Both the position numbers and the translations under genes were made by a program. DNA of 24,939 bases from JANMDN01 sp031376285 (GTDB taxonomy: Bacteria; Actinomycetota; Thermoleophilia; Miltoncostaeales; Miltoncostaeaceae): NCBI GenBank assembly GCA_031376285.1, contig JANMDN010000047.1, forward strand, positions 1-24,939. Reading direction: 5' to 3'. The notes beneath the pieces were generated by a model, which saw nothing but the letters and a program-made list of their open reading frames with translations, was not told the DNA's origin and made no database searches. Positions within the stretch are counted from its first letter, which is position 1. Every line of letters begins with the position of its first letter. This document shows positions 13,705 through 21,445 of this stretch, piece after piece.

Positions 13705-15672
13705 GTGATCGACGTCAACCAAGTCTCCGACCTCTGGCTCGCGGTCTGCGAGGCAGAGGCGGGTCGTCCCCGGCCGGGCGGCGCCGGCGAACAGCTCGAC
13801 GCGCTGCGCGACGCGTATCGCGCGCTTGGCGAGCCCGAGCGAGCCGCCCTTGGTCGCGCGGCGGCGGAGCTGCGATCTCGTCTCGAACGAGCAGGCGAGG
13901 AGAAACCACGCCGCGGACGGAACAACTCGCAGCCCATTGCGCTCTCCGAGACGCTCAGCCGGATGGGAATGGGCTCACTTCGTCCAGGGCAGGACCGGGC
14001 GATTGCCTCGGCGATCGCCGGCCACGACACGTTGGTGGTCATGCCGACCGGGTCCGGCAAGTCGCTGTGCTACCAGGCCCCCGCCCTCTGTCTTCCAGGG
14101 CTTTCCATCGTGGTCAGTCCACTCGTTGCGCTCATCGCCGACCAGCACGAACGGCTGAACACCGCGGGCCATTCAGTGTGCCGCCTCGATTCGGGTCGCT
14201 CGGCAGCCGAGAATCGCGACACGATCGATGCCATCGGCCGGGGCGACGTTCGATTGGTGTTCTGCGCACCGGAGCGCTTCGCAAGCGCCGCCTTCCTCGA
14301 CGCGGTCGGCGCGAACTCGGTGGAACTCTTTGCCGTCGACGAGGCGCATTGCCTGTCGGAATGGGGTCACGACTTTCGCCCCGAGTACCTTCGCCTTGCC
14401 GAATGGCGCGACGAGGTCGGCGCGCGCGCCACGATGGCCCTCACCGCCACGGCGACCGTCGAGACGTCCCAGGAGATCGTCGAGCGCCTGGGCCTACGCG
14501 ACCCTGTGGTCGTTCGGACGGGCTTTGACCGTCCGAACCTTCGCTTCGACGTGATCCCGCTCGCCGGCCGGGGCGCGGTCGCCCGGAAATGGGCCTACCT
14601 CCTCGACGGGCTGCGCTCAGACGGCGGCGCGCCAGCCATCGTCTACTGCGGCACGAGGCGCGAAACCGATGAGGTCGCGGAGGGTCTCGTCAAGGCGGGA
14701 ATCGCGGCGGTCGGCTACCACGCCGGAATGGGCGGGGAGGCGCGGACGACCGCGATGAACGCGTTCATGTCCGGACGCGTGGACGTGATCGCCGCGACGA
14801 ACGCGTTTGGAATGGGTGTCGATCGCGCCGACGTCCGCGCCGTGTGGCACTGGTCGATCCCGACCTCGCTCGAGGCCTACTACCAGGAGGCAGGTCGCGC
14901 CGGCCGAGACGGCCTCCCCGCGCGCGCGGCACTCCTCGCCATGAATGCCGATCTCGGGCGACTGATCACCTTCAACCAGCGCGACCAGGTAACCGAGGCG
15001 GATGTCCAGCAGGTGGTCGCAGCCATGGCTCGCCGGGCTGACGAGTCCGGTCGCTTCGCGATCGAGCGCGGTGCGCTTCCCGGCGGAGGGGGCCTGGCCC
15101 TTGCCATCGCAGACCGCGTCGGGGCGGTCCGCCTGGAGGCTGGGCGCGGGGGGCTTGTGACCGGCGTCGTCCTTGAGAGCCGCCTGAGTGCCGATCAGGC
15201 GGACGAAGTCGGGCGAGCGGCCCGTCGCGCACGGGACCGCGGATGGAGTGCCTACCGGGCGGTCCGGGCCTACGCCGAAGGGACGGTCTGCCGACGCGCG
15301 ACGATCGTCTCGCATTTCGGCGACGTGCCGATTCCGAGACCCCCGCAGGGCTGCTGTGATCGGTGCAATCCCCTTCCTGCTCCGGATCTGCAGGTCGCAC
15401 CGAGCGCCGCCCGCGCAGCCACGCGCCCCGACAGGGACGCGCCCTCCCTCACCGGTGCGGCAGCCGAGCGCTTCGAAGCGCTCCGGGTCTGGCGCTCAGG
15501 CCGCGCGGACGGTAAGCCCGCCTACACCGTCTGTAACGATCGAGCGCTCCGCGCGATCGCCGAGCAGCAGCCGAGCAGCTCGGATGAACTCGTCGCGATC
15601 TCTGGGATCGGGCCAACGTTCCTCGAACGGCATGGGGCCGATCTACTCACCGAGCTCAGCGCGACGCGCTGA
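13705..15672 (+). CDS. RecQ-family ATP-dependent DNA helicase with HRDC domain
   Basis: The 655-residue product is a superfamily 2 DNA helicase for recombination and fork repair. It has an N-terminal extension (1-75), then the helicase core with LRPGQDRAI, Walker A MPTGSGKS (Lys119), the DEAH box (Asp212-His215) in DEAHCLSEWGHDFRPEY, the ATATV motif, and QEAGRAGRDG (about 394-403). Zinc ligands are Cys529, Cys550, Cys551 and Cys554. A C-terminal HRDC domain (about 580-650: ALRVWRS, ISGIGPTFLERHG) follows almost directly after the zinc site. About 130 residues separate the GRAGRDG motif from the first zinc Cys, and a winged-helix region does not sit in the usual place between zinc and HRDC. 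The end overlaps the convergent secreted protein gene by 17 bases. Confidence 0.93.
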   Translation: MIDVNQVSDLWLAVCEAEAGRPRPGGAGEQLDALRDAYRALGEPERAALGRAAAELRSRLERAGEEKPRRGRNNSQPIALSETLSRMGMGSLRPGQDRAIASAIAGHDTLVVMPTGSGKSLCYQAPALCLPGLSIVVSPLVALIADQHERLNTAGHSVCRLDSGRSAAENRDTIDAIGRGDVRLVFCAPERFASAAFLDAVGANSVELFAVDEAHCLSEWGHDFRPEYLRLAEWRDEVGARATMALTATATVETSQEIVERLGLRDPVVVRTGFDRPNLRFDVIPLAGRGAVARKWAYLLDGLRSDGGAPAIVYCGTRRETDEVAEGLVKAGIAAVGYHAGMGGEARTTAMNAFMSGRVDVIAATNAFGMGVDRADVRAVWHWSIPTSLEAYYQEAGRAGRDGLPARAALLAMNADLGRLITFNQRDQVTEADVQQVVAAMARRADESGRFAIERGALPGGGGLALAIADRVGAVRLEAGRGGLVTGVVLESRLSADQADEVGRAARRARDRGWSAYRAVRAYAEGTVCRRATIVSHFGDVPIPRPPQGCCDRCNPLPAPDLQVAPSAARAATRPDRDAPSLTGAAAERFEALRVWRSGRADGKPAYTVCNDRALRAIAEQQPSSSDELVAISGIGPTFLERHGADLLTELSATR

Positions 15673-16081
15673 TCACAAACTGCCGCGCCTTGATGCGGCT
15701 GAAACTCTGGCGGGTCACGTTCGTGATCGCGACGTTTGCCCAGTACTTCCCGGGGGTGAACCGATCCCGCAGGAGGAGGTTTGCGTTTCCGCAGCTTCCG
15801 TCCAGGCCGGCGGTCACCTGTCGCTTGACAAGGAGCGCGCCCTTGGCGTTCCATACCCGGAAGGTGGCCGCGTACGCGTCGGCCGCGTCCGAGCCCCGGT
15901 CTTGCTCGCAGAACGTCAGCGCCAGGTGAATTCGCGTGCCCTCATCGCGTGCGTAGAACGAATGCACCGTCGGTCGGAGCGTCCGAGCGGCAACCGCCGG
16001 TGCGACGAGCGCGAGAGTGGTCAGGGCAACGAGCGCCACGGCCGCGGCACGGCGCGCGCGCAAACAAATCGGAGATGGCAC
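15656..16081 (-). CDS. Small secreted protein of unknown function
   Basis: The 141-residue product begins with an Arg-rich n-region and a clear signal peptide (hydrophobic about 12-30, cleavage after VAA). The mature part of about 110 residues is probably beta-rich, with two cysteines (LTFCEQD and GSCGNANL) that could form a disulfide. I do not recognise the family; FTPGKYWANVAITNVTRQSF looks like the end of an Ig-like domain. The GTG start 16081 has GAGG about 10 bases upstream. It is the last of five minus-strand genes, two of which encode other secreted proteins of similar style, and it overlaps the end of the RecQ gene. Confidence 0.75.
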   Translation of the reverse strand: MPSPICLRARRAAAVALVALTTLALVAPAVAARTLRPTVHSFYARDEGTRIHLALTFCEQDRGSDAADAYAATFRVWNAKGALLVKRQVTAGLDGSCGNANLLLRDRFTPGKYWANVAITNVTRQSFSRIKARQFVISASR

Positions 16082-16176
16082 GTCCTCGGCACCTCAGTTG
16101 ACCGACGCGGTGGGCAGGCGCGTCAGCATCGCCGATCAAGTGTGTCCCTGTAAAGCTCGCCGGGTACGCGCGCAAC

Positions 16177-16191
16177 GCCCGGCAGTCGGGC
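16177..16191 (-). terminator. Short hairpin after the 247-residue secreted-protein gene
   Basis: GCCCG (16177-16181) pairs with CGGGC (16187-16191) around a 5-nt loop, 4 bases past the minus-strand stop at 16195. It is a weak terminator candidate without a T run. Confidence 0.3.
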
Positions 16192-16194
16192 TCT

Positions 16195-16938
16195 CTACGG
16201 GCGAAACGTGAGGATGACGCGCTGAAGCAGTCGGAGCTGACCCACGCGGTGCCCACTGGCGTCAACGAGCGCGGTGCGCTCGTTGCGGACCATCGTCGCG
16301 GTCAACGACTTCAGCGTGCCGCTTCCATCATTTGCGACCATCGACTCGAGCGGGAGCTCGCCGATCACGGTGAACGGGTTGTTTGTGGCGGACGGACGCT
16401 CGGCGCGAATCCCCTCGGGAATCGGTTCGCCAGCGCAGGTTCCGTCGCGGCCGTCGGGTCGAGGGACCGAGATCTCTACTTGCAATTTGGCGCCGTCGGC
16501 CCGGTTGAGTCGGGCAGTCCGAACGCGGGGCGCCAGGTTGACTGGATAGGTTCCGCAGGCGTCCGGCGCGATCTCGGCGACCTGCGCCGGAGTGCAGCCG
16601 GCGTCCGGCGTGTGGGGCAAGGCCGAGCCCACCCGCGCGCTACCCGAGAGCTGGGCCGCGTTCAGCTCAGTCGAGCCGCTGCCATCTCGCGCCACTCTGA
16701 GCGTCGCCCGCCCACTGACGGTCAGTGCTCGGCTCACGCTCGGGCGCACTCCAAGCTCGCACGCGCCACCGGGCGGCCCGTCCCAGTGCACCGCCTGCTT
16801 GACCTGCACCATGAGACGCACGTTCGCCCATCGGGCCTCGTTCGAACGGCCACCTCCGGCGAGGGCGACGCCACCACTCATGACAAGCGTCGTCGTGACG
16901 GCAGCGAGAATCCTCGCCACGAGCGGGCCACCTGGCAT
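16195..16938 (-). CDS. Secreted protein of unknown function
   Basis: From ATG 16938 the product has 247 residues, with a signal peptide (MPGGPLVARILAAVTTTLVM, then GGVALAGGG). The mature part contains four cysteines in the pattern GACELG, DAGCTP, DACGTYP and GTCAGEP, consistent with two disulfides, and alternating hydrophobic strands. I do not recognise the family. An upstream TTG at 16980 is in frame, but the bases between form a good promoter whose -10 lies 8 bases before ATG 16938. The shorter start is therefore favoured, with a nearly leaderless mRNA. Confidence 0.75.
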   Translation of the reverse strand: MPGGPLVARILAAVTTTLVMSGGVALAGGGRSNEARWANVRLMVQVKQAVHWDGPPGGACELGVRPSVSRALTVSGRATLRVARDGSGSTELNAAQLSGSARVGSALPHTPDAGCTPAQVAEIAPDACGTYPVNLAPRVRTARLNRADGAKLQVEISVPRPDGRDGTCAGEPIPEGIRAERPSATNNPFTVIGELPLESMVANDGSGTLKSLTATMVRNERTALVDASGHRVGQLRLLQRVILTFRP

Positions 16939-16946
16939 TGGGCGAG

Positions 16947-16974
16947 ACCATAGCCGGGCGGACGAACGCGTCAA
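16947..16974 (-). promoter_or_regulatory. Promoter for the 247-residue secreted-protein gene
   Basis: On the minus strand, TTGACG (16974-16969) is followed after a 16-base spacer by TATGGT (16952-16947), then 8 bases to the ATG. It is the best -35/-10 pair in the window and implies a leaderless or nearly leaderless transcript. Confidence 0.6.
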
Positions 16975-17001
16975 GCCCAAAGCTCGTTAAATTCGCATTC
17001 T

Positions 17002-17613
17002 TCAAACGAATCCCTGCTCCACGTCGCGCAGGAGCGCGTCGAGCGCCGACTGGGAGGGGCCGATGAGGCTTTCCCCATGGGCGACGAGCACCGCGGCCGG
17101 CGCGAACTCCCGGAGGCGCCGAACAAGCGCCACGCGAACCCGGCGCACCGTCTCGGGCGCACCCCCGTCGCTCCCCCACCGAAGCCGACCGCGACCGTCT
17201 CCGGTGACGATGTCACCGCAGAAGACCACCCGGTGGGCCGGCACGGTGACGATCCGCTCGGTCGGTCGATGTTCGCCCAGAACGATCGTCCCGAGCCCCG
17301 GCACGTCGTCCTGAGTCCTCTGCCGGTACGTCGTTGCCCGGTATCGCCGCTCGAGAAACGCGGCGCTACGCCCGTGGTCCGACGTGAGGACGACGGCGAG
17401 CGGTCGGCCGACCCGATCCAGATCGCGATCGAGGTGCCCGAGAAAGCGTTCGTGATCGACGGTGCCTGTCGACGGAAGGACGGGATCGACCAGCACGACG
17501 TGCTTCGGGCACTCCGCGTAAAGACTCGCGACCTGCCCACCCGACGCACCTGCCTGCGCGACCTGCCAGAGCCAGAGGCCGGGGGCGATTTCACGCGCGC
17601 TGAGACCACTCAT
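17002..17613 (-). CDS. Degenerate metallo-beta-lactamase-fold protein
   Basis: The 203-residue product has the strand order of MBL-fold hydrolases: GLWLWQVAQ, then KHVVLVDPVLP (residues about 35-45), VVLTSDHGRSAAFLERRY, RIVTVPAHRVVFCGDIVTGD, and near the end AAVLVAHGESLIG. The zinc motif HxHxDH is reduced to TSDHGRS, keeping only the Asp-His, although the later GD and HGE positions remain. It may bind one metal or none. It resembles cytoplasmic MBL-like proteins of unknown substrate. ATG 17613 is chosen because similarity begins soon after; longer in-frame starts up to 17733 encode unconvincing sequence. Confidence 0.65.
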   Translation of the reverse strand: MSGLSAREIAPGLWLWQVAQAGASGGQVASLYAECPKHVVLVDPVLPSTGTVDHERFLGHLDRDLDRVGRPLAVVLTSDHGRSAAFLERRYRATTYRQRTQDDVPGLGTIVLGEHRPTERIVTVPAHRVVFCGDIVTGDGRGRLRWGSDGGAPETVRRVRVALVRRLREFAPAAVLVAHGESLIGPSQSALDALLRDVEQGFV

Positions 17614-17695
17614 GGGGTCGTCGTGGTCCCGAACGTGGTCTGCCTCACAACCCATTGTGGCGCGGGAGGCCGGCACCCCGCAAGGCGTTAACGCG

Positions 17696-19663
17696 TTAGC
17701 GCAGGGCGACTGACACGGTCCGTCTGGTTCCATTCGCGAGGATCGTCACCGAGATGGTTGTGTGTCCCGGACCGAGCGTTGCTGGAAGGCGAACGTCGGC
17801 GACGCGCCAGCCTCCCGGCCGGACGACGACGCGCCTGACACCGCCGGCCGCGCGAAGAACCACGGCCGTCCGCCTGGTCGCGAGCAGCCGCACTCGGACG
17901 GTGCGTCTCGTCGCGAGCCGGACCCGATCGAGGCTCCGGGGCACCTCGATGCGGAGGGCTCCCAAGCGAAACGCGACGGGAGTCACGACCGGGGCGGCGA
18001 CGTTCGGGATGGGCGGCGCAGCTGACGGCTCCGCGTCAGGTGAGGATGTCCCCGACGGTGTGGTCGCCGACCCGGGCGTCGACGGTGTGGTCGAACCAGA
18101 CGGCGGACTGACTGGCGGTGGCGGGTCGACCGGCGGCGGGGTTGGCGCGACGATGGTCAGCGCGAGATCGTCGATTCGCCAACCGTCGGGGTGCGCACCG
18201 AAGGAATCGGTGCCGGCGCGGAACCGGTAGGTGACCGTGTGCCCGGCCGACGAGCTGAGGTCGACGCGCACGTTCTCCCAGCCGCCGGGCGATATCCCTG
18301 TCCACGCGCGCCGGCCGGCAAGCGGGTTGCCCGACTGAATCGTCTTGGTTGGCGCACCCGCGTCGAAGTCGGCGAGGCTCACCGCCTGGAAGGCCGCCCC
18401 GTCGGTCGAGACCTCGAGACTGCCCGCGTCATAGGGATCCTCGAAGTCGTAGCGCTGCCAGAAACTCAGCACGGCACTCGTCGCGTCGGCTGGTACCGCG
18501 ACCGTCGTGAGGATAACCGAGGTGTCGACGAGGCTCGCCTGGTTCGGGAGGAATAGGGCACGCCCTCCGGTACGGCCACCGACCGCGCTCACCCATCCCC
18601 CACCTCCGAACGGCGCGAAGTTCGCCCAACCGCTTGGGAGCGCACTCCCCGCGGTCGCCTCGAACGCCTCCGTGAGGCCGCCTGCTCCCGCAGGCGTGTC
18701 GATGGATCGATCGACGTCGAGGACGGTCTCACCGTCGTCGAACGCGAGGCGACCGCGGTAGTGATGGGTTGATCCTGGGCTGAGACCGATAAGGAGCGTC
18801 GGCACGAGCTGAAGGCCATCCCAGCCCGTACCCTGCGCGGCGCTCGACGAGCCGTAGCTCTGGGTGAGACCGTGGTCAATGCTCCGGATTCCTGGGCGTC
18901 CACGCGGATCGAGCGGTGAGTCGATGACCGCCCACGTCGAGCCGACGACGGTCTGGGGCGTTCCGAGTGCGGGTGGCACGAGGACACGGACGTCGTCGAT
19001 CCACCAGCCGGCGGCCGATCCGCCACTTCCCGAGCCCATCCGGAGGCGAACACGAACTTGCTGACCTGCGAAGCGGTCGAGGACGATGCGCACGCGGCGC
19101 CACGACCCCCCCGAGGAACCCGTCCATGCCTGGCGCAGCTCCAGGGGGTTTGAGGTCCCGAACTGGATGGCGCCGTCGTAGCCACCGCTCGAAAAGTCGC
19201 TCGCGTCGAACCCGGTGAACGCTCCACCGGCGACCGAGACCTCTGCGACGCCGCCGTCAGCCTGGCCATCGAACTCGTAGCGACTCAGGAAGCTGACCGA
19301 TGCCGAGCCCGTTCCCCCAGCCTCGATTGGGACGTCGATCGTCGGGAGCGTGAGACGCGCATCGGTTGCCGTCGCCGGATCCGCGACGAACACCGACCCG
19401 GCCGGGCTGAAGGACAGCGTGCCGACCGTGGCCCAGCCCGCCGAGCCGAGCGTCGTCTGCGCGCTGAATCCAACCGGAAGCGCCGGCTGCGTTACCGAAT
19501 CAAACCCCTCGTTGACGTAGGAGACCGCCCCGGCAACGCCGGGTGCGACAAGCGTGCCAAGCACGCCAGCCAACGTCACAACCTGTCCACCGCCCCGGCG
19601 CAATGGTCCCTCGCATGATCGCTTCCCTACCGATGTTGTCGGCAGATCGGCGGCGGAGCGCAA
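17696..19663 (-). CDS. Secreted adhesin-like protein with two MAM/lectin-like modules
   Basis: The 655-residue product has a signal peptide (hydrophobic LAGVLGTLVAPGVAGA, ending near residue 46) and two copies of a beta-sandwich module, at about 48-235 and 325-510. Each has SFLSRYEFDGQ or SFWQRYDFEDP, then xGxxEVSxxGxAF, then RRAWTG, a GGW or GSW element, and an ending GWWIDDV or GWRIDDL. This is the layout of MAM-like domains and of domains beside immune-inhibitor-A peptidases. A Pro/Ser/Thr-rich stalk (about 513-560) and an Arg-rich beta domain follow. No enzyme motif or sortase signal is seen. The TTG start 19663 has GAAGG 8 bases upstream and lies 21 bases after the M23 peptidase stop, so the two are co-transcribed. 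Confidence 0.8.
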   Translation of the reverse strand: MRSAADLPTTSVGKRSCEGPLRRGGGQVVTLAGVLGTLVAPGVAGAVSYVNEGFDSVTQPALPVGFSAQTTLGSAGWATVGTLSFSPAGSVFVADPATATDARLTLPTIDVPIEAGGTGSASVSFLSRYEFDGQADGGVAEVSVAGGAFTGFDASDFSSGGYDGAIQFGTSNPLELRQAWTGSSGGSWRRVRIVLDRFAGQQVRVRLRMGSGSGGSAAGWWIDDVRVLVPPALGTPQTVVGSTWAVIDSPLDPRGRPGIRSIDHGLTQSYGSSSAAQGTGWDGLQLVPTLLIGLSPGSTHHYRGRLAFDDGETVLDVDRSIDTPAGAGGLTEAFEATAGSALPSGWANFAPFGGGGWVSAVGGRTGGRALFLPNQASLVDTSVILTTVAVPADATSAVLSFWQRYDFEDPYDAGSLEVSTDGAAFQAVSLADFDAGAPTKTIQSGNPLAGRRAWTGISPGGWENVRVDLSSSAGHTVTYRFRAGTDSFGAHPDGWRIDDLALTIVAPTPPPVDPPPPVSPPSGSTTPSTPGSATTPSGTSSPDAEPSAAPPIPNVAAPVVTPVAFRLGALRIEVPRSLDRVRLATRRTVRVRLLATRRTAVVLRAAGGVRRVVVRPGGWRVADVRLPATLGPGHTTISVTILANGTRRTVSVALR

Positions 19664-19684
19664 CCCCGTCGCCTTCGCGGATCC

Positions 19685-21223
19685 CTACGGGACGACGTCA
19701 GCGAGACCGTCGCCGGGGCCGATCGGCTCCTCAACGGTCTGCTGGTACGCGATCAGAAGGGCACCGGCCGCGGGGGCGCTGCCAGGCGCGATGGCCGCCG
19801 CCTTGAAGGCCAGCGGAACGTCGGCCTGCCGGCTCCAAGCAATCATGTACGGATAGGGGTTGATGCTGTCGCCGCCACCTGGATGGACCTCGAAGTGCAG
19901 GTGGGGTGGCGTCGTGATGGCCTGGCCGGTGTTCCCGAGAAAACCGATCACCTGGCCGCTCTGGACGCGTGTGCCGTTCTCGACACCGGGGGCGTAGGCG
20001 GACAGGTGCGCATAGTAGAACTGGTTGCCGCGACTATCCGTCAGCCAAAGGCGATTCCCACCAAGCGCGTTCACCCCGACAAGCGAGAGGGTGCCGTCGG
20101 CGACGGCGAGCACAGGGAGGCCCTCCGGTCCGAAGATGTCGTTGCCCTGATGCCAGCCGGTCACCGCTCGTGGAGCCCCGTAGTCATCGGAGAAGGAGAC
20201 CCTCCCGTAGACCGGGAAGACGTAGCCGTCCTGGGTGGGGCTGATCGTGACCGCCGGGGCAGGAAGCCTCGGAAGCGTCCATGGGTCGCCGAACGCTCCG
20301 GTGTCGGGAGCGGCCACCGGGTCGGGAAGCGGACGGGGAGTCGACGCGCTCGCGCCCTCTGGTTCGACGGTCACCCGGGGTGCCGCGGGCCCCTCGCCCG
20401 TGCGACCATCCGGCGTGATCCGCGTGGCTCGCGGCTGCGGGAGTCCCGGATCGGGCGAGGCACCTCGCTGAGACGCGCGCGGCTTGACGGGAGTGGGAGC
20501 GGGAGTGGGAGCCGCGGGAGCAAGCGCGACGGGCGGCGCCTCGATGGTCGCTGCCGCAGGGGTTTCGCTGGGGGCAGGAACCGCGGGAAGCTCGCCCGCC
20601 TCGGCGCTCGCCTCGAGATGACCGACGACGAGCTGCGTCCCCACTGGAAGCCCGCTCACTTCGCTCGTGACCTCGACCCTCAGGGCATTCGCCCGAATCG
20701 ACGCCGCACCGTCTGAGACGTGCTCGAAGAAGGTGGCCGTCGCGACGCCGCCAATGTCGACTCGGGTGCCAGGGCCAACCTGGGTCGGCGTGCCATCGAT
20801 CACGACACCCGACGCGCCGTAGTCGGCGACGGAGGCCCGCAGCGACGCGGGCGCGCCCTCCGCGTGGATCGCCATGCGGAGGCTCTCGACCCGAAGTCGT
20901 CCCCCGAGGAGCGAGATCGTGCTCGCCGCGAGGCTGCCGTCAGCCTTGGACGTCGCGCCCTCGGCTCCTGCCGACAGACGGAGGTCGAGACTGCCGACCG
21001 TTCCCGCGGGCCCGCTTGCGGCCTCACCCGATCGCTCGGCGTTCTGCTCCCCGGCACTGGTCACCGAAGCGCTCGCCTGGGGCCCACTCCCAATCGACGC
21101 GCCGATGCCTCCTGCGCTCGCCGATCCCGACGGCCCGGCCCCGACACCGGCCCCGACGAGGCCGAACCCGGTACTGAGGGCCGCGATGCACGCCGCCGTG
21201 AGGGTGTTTCGGGTGCGCGGCAC
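19685..21223 (-). CDS. M23 (LytM-type) peptidoglycan endopeptidase
   Basis: From GTG 21223 the product has 512 residues: a signal peptide (PRTRNTLTAACIAALSTG), a Gly/Ser/Ala-rich region with a choice-of-anchor or adhesin-like beta segment (about 65-200), a long Pro/Ala-rich linker (about 200-310), and a C-terminal M23 domain (about 330-480). The zinc site is intact: His358 and Asp362 (GWHQGND) and His443, with catalytic His441 (PPHLHFEVH). It cuts peptide cross-links in the cell wall. An earlier in-frame GTG (21283) is possible but adds residues unlike a signal peptide. No Shine-Dalgarno sequence precedes 21223; CAGAAT ends 6 bases before it, so it may be leaderless. It diverges from two NlpC/P60 hydrolase genes. 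Confidence 0.88.
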   Translation of the reverse strand: MPRTRNTLTAACIAALSTGFGLVGAGVGAGPSGSASAGGIGASIGSGPQASASVTSAGEQNAERSGEAASGPAGTVGSLDLRLSAGAEGATSKADGSLAASTISLLGGRLRVESLRMAIHAEGAPASLRASVADYGASGVVIDGTPTQVGPGTRVDIGGVATATFFEHVSDGAASIRANALRVEVTSEVSGLPVGTQLVVGHLEASAEAGELPAVPAPSETPAAATIEAPPVALAPAAPTPAPTPVKPRASQRGASPDPGLPQPRATRITPDGRTGEGPAAPRVTVEPEGASASTPRPLPDPVAAPDTGAFGDPWTLPRLPAPAVTISPTQDGYVFPVYGRVSFSDDYGAPRAVTGWHQGNDIFGPEGLPVLAVADGTLSLVGVNALGGNRLWLTDSRGNQFYYAHLSAYAPGVENGTRVQSGQVIGFLGNTGQAITTPPHLHFEVHPGGGDSINPYPYMIAWSRQADVPLAFKAAAIAPGSAPAAGALLIAYQQTVEEPIGPGDGLADVVP

Positions 21224-21273
21224 AGGGGGATTCTGGCGGCCAGCCCGGACACCTGCAAGCCGGATTGCGTATT

Positions 21274-21309
21274 CCCCCACCAATGGGGGGCGTCGTCCGC
21301 CTCAGGCGG
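21274..21309. promoter_or_regulatory. Two adjacent stem-loops in the divergent cell-wall hydrolase promoter region
   Basis: CCCCC (21274-21278) pairs with GGGGG (from 21285) around ACCAAT. Seven bases on, CCGCC pairs with GGCGG around TCA (21297-21309). They lie between the M23 gene and the first NlpC/P60 gene. They do not match the c-di-AMP riboswitch consensus known upstream of such genes in other Actinobacteria. Confidence 0.35.
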
Positions 21310-21329
21310 GTGATGCGAGGAATACCCAC

Positions 21330-21363
21330 TTGCGCGGATGCAGGGGCCCGGCTACCGTAGCCG
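21330..21363 (+). promoter_or_regulatory. Candidate promoter with overlapping inverted repeat, upstream of NlpC/P60 gene
   Basis: TTGCGC (21330-21335), a 17-base spacer and TACCGT (21353-21358) form a plausible promoter, with a leader of about 80 bases before GTG 21446. A perfect inverted repeat with 7-base arms, CGGCTAC-C-GTAGCCG (21349-21363), covers the -10 element. It could be an operator. Confidence 0.4.
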
Positions 21364-21445
21364 AAGATCAGATGTGGCTGCCCCCCGGGTGGCGGCCCGT
21401 CCAGCTCCCCGACGAAGGGCCGTCCTGACCGCTCGTCTTCTCAAG

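Noticed and set aside
16971..17609. Alternative minus-strand frame over the MBL-like gene
   Set aside because: It is rich in Arg and Ser with no fold-like pattern, while the frame ending at 17002 shows MBL strands and motifs.
21224..21445. Possible c-di-AMP (ydaO-type) riboswitch in front of the wall hydrolase genes
   Set aside because: Such riboswitches precede similar genes in other Actinobacteria, but on neither strand do I find the conserved segments near the GGTGAA-type and CAGCTAACC-type motifs; only simple hairpins are present.
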